From Neodontobutis hainanensis (Eukaryota > Chordata > Actinopteri > Gobiiformes > Odontobutidae), in NCBI GenBank assembly GCA_024349245.1, contig JALDNG010000007.1, forward strand, positions 1,556,501 through 1,620,500: a stretch of DNA of 64,000 bases. The letters are read 5' to 3'. The notes under the pieces were generated by a model. That model worked only from the letters and a program-made list of their open reading frames with translations. It was not told the origin of the DNA and did not search any database. Below, piece by piece: positions 1 to 10,571 of the stretch. How positions within the stretch are numbered: position 1 is the stretch's first letter; each line of letters opens with the position of its first letter. A program made the position numbers and the translations under genes.

Positions 1-914
1 ATGGTGAGGTTTGTTGATGATTTCATAATCTTTAATTATGGATACATAGGTTGGCACACACAAATGGATCAATATGTTGTGTCATATGCATGTGCTTGCT
101 GTCAGCAGAGCGGAGCAAGTCTGTGGGTGATTGGAGATGACAGGCACCACGCTATGATTGAAGCTCCTGTCAGTCTGATGTGCTTCTGCCCATGTGTGCC
201 AATGAACACTGACAGGACTGTACGTTAAAGAAGGCCAGAGCTGTATGATTTGCTGTTATGTTTGTTGTGGTGGCCCTCAGGGGCCCCACGCACCTTGGCT
301 GAGCAATCACAACTGATTGTTTACTTCTTCTTGGGTCTGCAACAAGGTGAAACTGATGTAACCTGCAAACGCCTGAGCAATGGAGCTCTAACACTGTGGA
401 GACAGGGCTTCTACCTCATGTTTAATGAAAGTGATAATATTTTAATCCATTCACAGCTTTAGGTGATGCATCACAGCTATAGTGGACAATAATCCACCAA
501 ATGTTGGACAAAGACTATGTTTGTGTGGGGCATGTTGTGCAGCATGATATAAATGTAGCTAACTGGTAAAATAGACAATAATATTGTCAACCTTACAACC
601 TTTCAATTATACAACAAATATTATTGTAATTAATAATAATTATGCAAATTATTTAAATTAAATAAAAAAGAAAACATCAACAGCAACTATTTGTTAAATT
701 AAGTTTAAGAATTTTGTTCATTCAACTTTAGTTTATTGTTTATTAAAGAAGCACATAATGCGTAATGTCAAGGGTATGTGGTCTTCCTTATGGCTTATTT
801 GTAACTTATCAGATGTTCCTTCCTGTCTACTTTTTGAACTGGCCCTAAATCCTTGTTTGACTTATTTTTCTGTAGTCTCTATAGCACTCAGACCTCACTA
901 ATGTTTGTGTTCCA

Positions 915-1005
<91 letters not shown>
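915..1005. repeat. (ATT)n microsatellite
   Basis: An uninterrupted run of about 30 ATT units. Read on the + strand it produces a meaningless poly-leucine frame. It lies about 600 bases upstream of the transporter start codon. Confidence 0.97.
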
Positions 1006-1006
<1 letters not shown>

Positions 1007-1338
1007 CTCCCTAACCGCTGTCTCATGTGTTCAATCAAAATCAATGTGTGCCCATCTCGCCACCATTTTCACCATTTTATTTTTTGTAGCATATTTTTAA
1101 TTAAAGTAGCCCGATAAAACTGCAACCCGCATGTGTGAAAAAGCGCATTTTCAAAATAGTTCAATTGTGTGGGAAAACTGCAATCCTGCCAACTATGACA
1201 TCAGGTCACCCTTTGGTGTAGGCTACTGTAAGAGATCATTTATGACGAGTTTCCTGTCTCTTTTCACTGTCCATTTCAGAGTAACCTCATTTGGTCCCCT
1301 CATGCACATAGACGTGTGGAAAGTTGCGGTGCAGCAAT

Positions 1339-1345
1339 TATAAAA
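1339..1345 (+). promoter_or_regulatory. Possible TATA box for slc6a4
   Basis: The heptamer TATAAAA lies about 240 bases before the slc6a4 start codon, a sensible distance if the ATG exon also carries the 5' untranslated region. This is only a motif match in AT-rich DNA, and no transcription start has been shown. Confidence 0.3.
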
Positions 1346-1580
1346 GCAATTCCACATAAAACTAGCCTACACAGAAAGTAAATCCTATTATTGATGAGCG
1401 ACATCATAATAGCATACGCTTGATTTAAAGGCTTTGTTTCCTTTTTAGAGTGAGTAAAGTGGCGTTGGAAGTCTGTGTTCAAACAGGTCTCCCACAAACA
1501 GCTCCTCCCACTGGGCCTGTCCTCATTATAGATGAACACTGCTCCGTGGTGCTGGTCCTCTCACTGACTTTACCGCGGTC

Positions 1581-4500
1581 ATGGCTGGCAGCGTGACCCA
1601 GCACGGCTCCCCTAACCCTGGATACAGCCCCAACAGCGCCCCAGTGCCAGTGCTCACACAGACCGACTCCAGGGACAAATGGAGCAAAAAAATGGATTTT
1701 CTTTTATCTGTCATTGGCTTTGCAGTGGACCTGGGCAACGTTTGGCGCTTCCCCTATATTTGTTATCAAAACGGTGGAGGTAAGTGCAGAAAAAACATTT
1801 CTAACAAGTACAACACCTGTAACAATCCTGTGATGAAACTGTCAGAACCTAAAGAGTCTCTGCTGGGTCTAGAACTGTCCGTGGTGCTGAAGTCAACACG
1901 CTTCTTATAAAAATCTGCATTCTCTCAACTTCTAAATGCATTTTTGCAAAGCTGATTAAATTATACAAATTTATTTGCAACGCACTTTACATTTATGAGA
2001 ATCTCAAAGTGCTGTATAGTAAGGATAACACATTGTTAACAGTAGGCAACAAAAGTATTAGCAAAGAAATATTTTTACACATCATTGGCAAAAAAAAAAC
2101 TCCAGCAATCTCATCATGATTGTTGTGGAATTTGATCATATAAATTATTTAATAATGAGAAAAAGTACAACTGACAAAATTATGAGTACTACCACTGGCT
2201 TTGAGGGGAAATAGTTTTATTAATATGCATTTAACCTACACAGACATAGCAGCACATCTCACTTAAAAGACAGAAATCTGAATATTTTTTTGACAGTGGA
2301 AATGATACTGAGCAGATTCATCTGGTTCCAAAAACAAAAATGTATTTATATTTTTTTTTATTTATTTATTTATTACTGTTTGTCTATTTAATGTTTTACA
2401 TCTGCTCCTCAAAATAATCCTTTCCAAGCAAGAGTGCATAAAGTATAAATAACACATTCTTTGTTCATTCAGGTGTATTTTGAACCTTGTCAGTAATGTT
2501 ATTGTTGTATTATAGTAGTATTATATGTCAGTCCAGACACTTGTTCTGTATTTAAGTCATGCTGGTGCCCCCCACCTTTATAAATAGTTGATGTATGTCC
2601 TTTCACTCGAATAGGGGCTTTCCTTATTCCCTACATCCTCATGGCCATTTTCGGAGGGGTGCCACTCTTTTACATGGAGCTAGCTCTGGGACAGTTCCAC
2701 AGAACTGGAGCTATATCCATTTGGAAACACATCTGTCCCATTTTCAAAGGTATGAGACAATGTACCTGACAATGTTTTGATAAAATAAAATAAATGTTCT
2801 ACTGTGTGAAGAAATATTATGTTACAGTAAATGAAGGAATTAAATTAATCAGAACTCCTTTTAAAATAAATGTACATACACATTTGCAAAACTGTTCTGA
2901 CTGTGAGGGAATATTATGATTTCTGTGTTTTTCAGGTATTGGCTATGCCATTTGTATCATTGCCCTGTATGTGTCCTTCTACTACAACACTATTATTGCC
3001 TGGGCCCTCTTCTATTTCTACTCCTCTTTCTCTACAATCTTGCCTTGGACTAACTGTGACAATGTGTGGAATACTCCTGATTGCACCAACTATTTTGGGC
3101 TGGACAACGTCACCTGGACCAACACTTCCCGTTCTCCAGCAGAGGAATTTTACACGTAAGTGCATGTAAGTGTGAGTAAAGCAGAGTGCATGTGATTAGA
3201 TTTACAGTTATGTGATATACACATTCTAAAGTATCAAACATCTTTCCATTATTACCAAACAGGAGGAACGTTCTAGAGATTCACAAGTCGTCCGGCCTCA
3301 AAAATGTTGGAGGTGTACGCTGGCAGTTGCTGCTCTGCCTTTTCCTCATTTTCACAATTGTGTACTTCAGCCTCTGGAAGGGAGTGAAAACATCAGGAAA
3401 GGTAACTCAGAGTAACCCTAACCCATTTTAAGAGTATACACTTTTGTGATTTTACTGCATTTGTTTCTGTCTAATTGACTAGGTAGTGTGGGTAACTGCC
3501 ACCTTGCCCTACATTGTTCTTTTCATCCTACTCATCCGAGGCGCCACTCTGCCAGGAGCCTGGCGAGGTGTGGTCTTCTACCTAAAGCCCCAATGGGAGA
3601 AGCTACTTGAGACTAGTGTGAGTTACAATTATAATATCATGCTAAAAAAACAATTTTGATCAGACCTGATAATTTGGATTGGTCGCTATTTTCTAATGTC
3701 CTCATCATTCTTTCCTACGCAGTGTGCTTGTATGCTAAACATGTGTGAGTGAGTGCACTGCTTGGATGAGAATATGGATGAGTTGAAATGAGATGCATAA
3801 ATAAGCCACAGAGCTGGATAATAAGATGCATAATTAGGTAAAATTTTCTACCCATTAACAAAGGCCTCCCTTTCTGTTTCACTCACCAACATTCAGTGCT
3901 CTTTCTTCTTTCTAATGCCGAATGTGCACACCTCTTCAGATCTCCGAGAGTACAGCTGTGTGGCAACTAGGTTTTCATTCACCGACACCAACACCAATCA
4001 GCTCTACAAATGATATTAAATGTTTTGCTTCTCCTGAACATATACACTAATATAAATATATTTAAAAAGTAGTCCAGATAAACTTTACTGATCTTCTCTA
4101 GGTGTGGGTTGATGCCGCTGCTCAGATATTTTTCTCTCTGGGGCCTGGATTTGGGGTGCTCCTGGCTCTCTCCAGCTACAACCCTTTTACAAACAACTGC
4201 TATCGGTAAGAACTGAGTCTCCAGGTGTACTAATCTTTGGAATATAAACTGCTTCACAATAATCCGTGCATGACATGGATCTGAATTCATCATGCTTTGT
4301 CTTTTAATCACGTTTTGTTTCCCTTTCTATACCAGAGATGCTATAGTGACCAGCTTGGTGAACTGTCTGACCAGCTTTGTGTCAGGTTTTGTCATTTTTA
4401 CTGTACTGGGCTACATGGCAGAGATGAGAAAGGTGGAGGTGGAGGATGTAGCCAAAGATAAAGGTGAGTACTTCGATCTGCTAATTAAAATATTTAGAAC

Positions 4501-5859
4501 CAAATGTAAAAGATGATCTCAAACTTTGATCAGTTGCTTGTTCTTTCAGGACCAAGTTTGCTTTTTATCACGTATCCAGAAGCCATTGCTAACATGATGG
4601 GTTCAACTTTTTTTGCCATCATCTTTTTTGTAATGATGATTACCTTGGGTCTTGACAGTACGGTATGTAACCATAAAATGTAAATATTGACACATGATCT
4701 ATTAAAAGCACACAATTTAACTATAAATATGCAAAAGGACTGACACTACTGTGGTCATTTGTTTCAGTTTGGTGGACTGGAGGCCATCATTACGGCTCTG
4801 TTGGATGAATATCCAGAACATTTCTCTCAAAGGCGTGAACTTTTTGTGCTGGGACTGGTAGTTGTTTGCTTTTTGGGCTCTCTAAGCACACTTACAAATG
4901 TACGTTTTTCATAATCAATTCATCTACAAAAGCATATATCATGAGTTAAATAAACTCTCTATGCAGGGTGGGGCCTATGTGGTCAAACTGCTTGAGGAGT
5001 TTGGAGTAGGGTGCTCCATTATAGCAGTTGGTTTCCTTGAGGCTATTGCAGTTTCGTGGTTCTATGGTAAACACAAGATTATAATATATTTGCCACAATT
5101 GATTTATTTCAAGTCATAGTATATTGTCATCTCTGTTAATTTTTCAGGTATCAAAAGATTTAGCAGTGATGTTCAAGCCATGTTGGGCCAAGCACCGGGA
5201 TTATTCTGGAGGGTTTGCTGGGTGGCAATCAGTCCAGCATTTCTAGCTGTAAGAGCACAATAGCTCACAATTAAAAAGCTGTAACATACATTTACATAAC
5301 TACTCAGATGCAACAAATGTGAAACCGTATAGTGGTCATAAAGCTCATTTTCACATACAAAATATAAACTTTACTCTTCCACATGCAGTACTCATTCCTT
5401 ATTTGGGTATGTTAACATTTTGACGTTATTACATTACCTCTTGATACGTTGGATTAAAAAAATACAAATCATTATTTTATCAATCATTACTATGCATATC
5501 CTTATATCTGTCTCTTTTTCACAGTACATTATAGTGAGCTCTCTACTGAAAACACCATCCCTCACACTTTTTGACTACGTGTACCCAGACTGGAGCATCA
5601 CTGTAGGATACATGATTGGCCTGTCATCCTTTATGTGGGTGCCTATCTACATGGTTTACAAGCTGGTGTGGACCCCTGGCTCGCTCAAACAGGTCAGTCA
5701 GTTCTTGGACTTAAATCTAAAGACAGGTGTTAACAATACCATACATTTTACTGACCTTTTCTCCATTATCTTCAACAGAGGCTTGCAGTGTGTCTGAGAC
5801 CAGAGAGGACCATACCAGACATCCACACAGATAGCCTCCACATGGCCACTGTGCCATAG
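1581..5859 (+). CDS. slc6a4: Sodium-dependent serotonin transporter (SERT), 13 coding exons
   Basis: Twelve-helix plasma-membrane symporter that takes serotonin back into cells with Na+ and Cl-. Exons: 1581-1779, 2615-2749, 2936-3155, 3263-3401, 3483-3617, 4102-4205, 4336-4463, 4550-4662, 4768-4899, 4967-5066, 5148-5248, 5525-5692, 5779-5859. These join in phase to 584 aa; human SERT has 630. Seen directly: the TM1 motif AVDLGNVWRFPYICYQNGGG (about residues 48-67) with Asp50, the amine-binding Asp98 of human; the TM2 motif MELALGQ; an extracellular loop with two cysteines (CDNVWNTPDC) and NVT/NTS glycosylation sequons; and GLDSTFGG in TM8. The N-terminus before TM1 is about 48 residues shorter than in human. 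The residue matching human Tyr95 is Phe47 and that matching Ile172 is Val124. Teleosts carry two SERT paralogues. This may be slc6a4b, but the sequence alone does not settle it. The ATG is the only suitable start in the first exon. Confidence 0.95.
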
Positions 5860-6047
5860 ACAGAAATATAAATATACTGTACAAGATGAAAAAGCAACTT
5901 ATTGTTGGTTGAAATTCACAGTTAGTAAGTTATGGTTGTTCTGTTTTGTTGATGGCAGTCTTTTCACTGCTTCCCCAGTGCCAGTAAAATGCTAAATGCT
6001 ACACTAAAATATTTAAAGCACAGCTTTATGTTGAGACAATGATGCCA

Positions 6048-6053
6048 AATAAA
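6048..6053 (+). terminator. Polyadenylation signal of slc6a4
   Basis: AATAAA sits about 190 bases after the slc6a4 stop codon, on the coding strand. It is the first canonical signal downstream, so cleavage about 20 bases later is likely. Confidence 0.55.
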
Positions 6054-6069
6054 ACAACCGCTGATGCCC

Positions 6070-8350
6070 GTAAATAAGATATCTTGTCTATGTTTACTGC
6101 ACAGTGTAAAGCCCAGAAATGCTTGAACTAAATTTAAAATCAAGATAAACTCTGAATACTGGATTAAATTAAGAATTGAAGGACGTAAAGCAAGTTTTTA
6201 ATTGTACAGTCACAACAAGAACAAATAGGACAAACCATAAAAAGTACACTTTTGTAACAATACTCAGATTTTAATAATAGTCCTTGTTCGGTTTTTATTT
6301 TATAGCATTTATTTTGCCTTAATTTGTGGGCTTTACTTGTTACACTGTGTTTAAGAGGTTGTAAAGGTTTGTATTGATATTGTGCCTCTCCAGACAATGT
6401 TTTCAATCTAATGACTGTTATACTGTTTCTGCCATACACGTCTTACGTGTCTTACGTGTTTTATGTTAATTATATTTAAATGAAAATGTACGTTTTGTGA
6501 TTAAGATGTTTATAAATTATATCACATACAATAGTAAAAAACTTTTATAATCCAGTAAACTTATTTAGCATTTGTTTCTTTGCCAGTAGCTTCATATGTT
6601 TTGTGAAATAGTTACATAAGAGTCAAATGAGGTAATTTTTGTAAGTTCAACTAATGCAGTTAGTTATGAAGACATGCATTTGGTTAATCCTCACAAGACA
6701 GATTTACATCCCTATGAAGTAAGGCTTATATGTTCACATGTTCAACTGATTTTATGCTTGATTAAGACAGGCTCGGTGGTGTCACAATGACATGTATGAA
6801 TGTATACAAGAACATCAAGTGGGGAGCTACATAGATTACTCATTGAGTTACTAGCTGATGGATGGATCAAAGGCCTTTTGTGTCAGTGACGCCTATTGAA
6901 GTAGAAAACCAGAGAGCTTGAGAGACGCATAAAAGAGAAGCTGGTTAAAACATGGTCCTTTTGGGGGAACAACTCCACAGACACTATGATGGAAGAGAGA
7001 CTGTAGATGTTTTAGTTTGGTTGTAGTTGTAGTGGTTAAAGATGATCTTATACAAATGGAATCAATGTAGGAGCACAGACAATGATGAGGATATTCTATA
7101 GGCTAAAAAAACACAGAATGATTTTCTGATATTGAAATGGCATCATTGCAGTCAATGTGCCTTGGTTTCTTTTTTCTTTTTCAGTTGACAGTTCACCTTG
7201 GTTATGTAATCGCCTGTAAAGCCATATTACAGTATATGACAAGCCAAATACATAACAATGGGAGAAGCTGGAGCATGAGGCTAATTATTGGATTGGCCAT
7301 TGGTATGAAACCACTTTATTCAATGGTCACACTTTATTGTGATCATATTAAAAGCTTTTGATGTATAGTATATGCCACATTTTAACCGAATACTCACTTT
7401 AATGTTATGACAGGATTATTATGTTAACACTATTATAATATGTCCAATCATAATCTGTTCCTGGAAGCATCCACTTTTCATCTGAGGCTAACGTGGGTGA
7501 TATTTGCCAACACTCATTAGGCTTTCCCGGCAAATAATTAAGAGCAATAAGTGTTTTTAATGGTCTGAAGTCTAAGGTTTTATAGAAGTAAAGGCCATAA
7601 ACATCAGTCACACAGTAAATATATATAAAGAATACATGCTCAAGGAGTTTGACCTTTTGTTTCATTGCTCTTTGACATTTTAGAAATGGAAATTTGGTGA
7701 AGGCCCATACATCTTTGATTGTTCTCAGTAAGAAAAGATGCTTTATTTGAAAAGATACACGAACAGAGTTATAGCTTCTCTAAGTAGGTGAATGAGATGA
7801 ATAGTGCTTCTTCTTCTTAGGATTTCTTTACTTAAAACATTTCAAGGAGAGAAGTGGGATTTTTGAAAAAAACACTTTACGGACTAGATGTAGGTGTGCT
7901 TTACTATATATTGATTCTGCAAAAGAGGAGGTGATGTTAATGGTGCCCTTCTCTATGTATTCAGTGCCACTTAAATGACAGGCAGTGTGTGGACCTTTAC
8001 AGTTATTGTGCGAGTGTGTGTGGTTCTGTTAAATAGAAGCTGAGAAGCTGCATTAGGTACCTTAAGTTGTGTATTGGCACTTTTGCATTGTGTTACACGC
8101 TATGCTTCTCATAGTAAAACAAAAAATAGAAAACAATAAGTATGCGCTGCCTTTATGGATACTTCACATGACCGCAGGAACGTAGGAAAAGTCAGCGCTA
8201 TACGAGGAAATACCCTAACTCATTTATAAACTGAATAAGCTAACTTGGACCTTTTGTACAATTGGAGAACTCTCGTCCAATATTACCTTTTCTTTGGAGA
8301 AAAAAATTCGCAACTCGGTTACAAGCTCATTTATTCATAGAAATTATACG
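6070..8350. other. Intergenic region between slc6a4 and the small membrane-protein gene
   Basis: AT-rich DNA with no recognisable gene. Open frames here (for example 7137-7361 on +) lack similarity to any family I know and no splice partners are evident. The human synteny block breaks inside this interval. Confidence 0.6.
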
Positions 8351-8491
8351 GCACTAGGACCAAGATGCCACTGCGGAAGAAGAAATGCATCTGCGTGAGT
8401 CCTTGTCTTCGTCATTATCTTTGCATCGCTCCCTAATAAGAGTCCGTACAACATGTATTTGACCGCACCAACACTCAGTTTGTGTTTCAGT

Positions 8492-8853
8492 ATGTTAGTC
8501 AGTGGGGATCGTCAAGGCTCTGCACTCTCCGAGACAGCTTATGAAGTGTTAAAGAAGCAGGATATAGGTAAAGTGTTGTGCTATTTCCAATACCTTTCGT
8601 ACAGGTAGTGATGCTCAGACAGGGTTATTTGTAGATGGCAAACCAGTTTCTTCTCCATCTTTGAATTTGTTTAATGCGGTCAAAATTAAAAGTTGTAGAA
8701 TGAATCGATCTGTTCGTACTATCCGTTTTTTGACAGCAGTGATTGTCTTGTGTTTGTATCCATGCAGTCACTTTGGTGAGTGTCTTGGCTGTTTTGCTGC
8801 TGCTCCTGATCTTCATGGCTGTCTGCGTCTACAAACCTCTGCCTCGCCGATGA
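8492..8853 (+). CDS. Small single-pass membrane protein, positional match to human C12orf76
   Basis: Two coding exons, 8492-8567 and 8768-8853, join in phase through a GT-AG intron to a 53-residue protein. Residues 1-25 are polar. A strongly hydrophobic segment follows (about 27-46, containing SVLAVLLLLLIFMAVCV), and the protein ends in the basic tail YKPLPRR. This is the layout of a single-pass small integral membrane protein. A likely non-coding first exon ends at 8394 before gtgagt and contains its own ATG in a different frame. The gene is tail to tail with ankrd13a, as human C12orf76 is with ANKRD13A. I infer orthology from position only and do not know a function. Candidate poly(A) signals lie at about 9231 and 9471. 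Confidence 0.6.
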
Positions 8854-10571
8854 AGCTTCTCAGGTGGAGATTTGGCCCAGAGTCCTGTTTGGGAGAGCTG
8901 TCTCAGACCTGAGTCCACAAGTGACTGTTATTGTTTTACATTGACTAGAGTGTAATAGTTGTCTGAAATGAAAGTTCAAATCAACTATTGACCTAAATGG
9001 AGGGATGAACACATTGGTCAATTATTCCACATTGACAATGATTGGGAGGAAAGATTTGACATCTGCTTTTAAAAGCCCTCTTTTCCTCATCCATCTTAAA
9101 TTGTAAAGATAATTGAAACTGACTTGGTTTGTTATTAAAACACTAAACACAATTCAGATCACATAGAAATAGAAAGTGCTTTTATTTTAGAAACATTTTT
9201 AAACCAACAAACATCTTAAAATCTTGACACAATAAAATCACTGCATCAATTTGTTAACATTTTCATTAAATCGGAGCAAGTTGACAGTTAAGCAGTTTGG
9301 CCTCTTGCTTGTTATAGTAGTTTCTAAATGCAGCAGACCCTGCATTTCAAAGACGACAATGTAGGAAGAGTGGTTGAATGTGTGAACGCCTTAATAGTGG
9401 TTAATGTTTTCAGCACCATGTCACAAAACACAACCATATTATGGTAATGTTACACAGTAAATTCTCACCTAATAAACTACATAAACTGTTAAAAGTTTAT
9501 ACTGTTTTGGCTCAGTCTGGGTGAGCAATTGGCACATGCTGAAAATAACTACATTTAGTTGTGAGCTTCATTTGGGAGTCTATGTGTCCTGGTCTGCCCC
9601 GTGGGCCACAGTTAACAGACTGCGCAATCTCTGTGACAATGACGGCGTGAGAGCCTAACAGCTTTAAAACCACAGACTAACTGCTCTCTTCTATTGCATT
9701 TTGAACTGTAGTTAAAAGCCCATTTAAATTGCTTGATGTTTCTCAGGGACAGTTAACAGGACAAAACAACTCATCACAACACTAGAGAAAACATATAAAA
9801 AAAAAAAAAAAAAAAAAATCTGTTAGAAGAGGTTGCGATAGTTAAAACCCTCATCAAAAACCGTATTATGCAGCCGATTACAATATTGTTTTACAGCAAC
9901 ATGCTTTCAATTTTCAAAGTAGAGAATGTACATTCAAAAAGCACAGGATACTACAGGATATAGGACTCGAGGTTGTGACTCAATTGTAGGTATAAAACAA
10001 TTATGCATGAGATATACAATTTGCGCCACAGAATCATTTACTAAACTGAAATCCAAACAGTTGTATGTCTGCTAGCTCCAAGTAAGTCTGTAATATTGAA
10101 CCCTGAGATTTCTGCCAGGAGCCTATGTTGCTCAACAAAGCATCTTAATTGGCAACATAGACAACATAGTGCATCCATTACATCATAGCCATAGTTATGT
10201 AAATGCAAAAGTACCACAAAACAAAACAATAATCTGTAGAAATGGTGATCATAATTTGAAAATCAAAGTTTGAAACAGTTAATGAATAATGTGATTTAGT
10301 CTTCTGAAGAATCCAAACAAATCATTAAGGTATTCATTTAACTAGGAATATATAAAAAGGGGTATGCCAAAAACCTTCCCAAAAATAGCAATTTGAAAAC
10401 ATTGGAGGCAGAGAGTTTGATTTTGCATGTGCAAAAACCTTTGTTGTTGCATAGAAGACTACAGAGGCTGAGAGGGTCAAATGAGGTGCAATGGTTGCGT
10501 CTGAATTTGTTACAAGTTACAATATCATTAGTTTGCCTTAGCCTCACAAAAAAATTCCCTTTTTCCCCTTG
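8854..10571. other. Shared 3' flank of the small gene and ankrd13a
   Basis: No coding feature is seen. It holds AATAAA at 9231-9236 (+) and TTTATT at 9181-9186 (a poly(A) signal read on -), so the 3' untranslated regions of the two convergent genes may meet or overlap here. An A-run of about 22 bases lies at 9797-9818. Confidence 0.5.

Larger units (their letters stand above)
1..1580. other. Upstream region of slc6a4, no gene seen
   Basis: No open frame here resembles a known protein. The stretch is AT-rich and holds a long ATT microsatellite at about 915-1005. It should contain the promoter and 5' untranslated region of the transporter gene that starts at 1581. I could not place a non-coding first exon with confidence. 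Confidence 0.6.

Noticed and set aside
7137..7361. 74-residue hydrophobic open frame between slc6a4 and the small gene
   Set aside because: AT-rich, no family similarity, no splice or poly(A) context; explained by chance.
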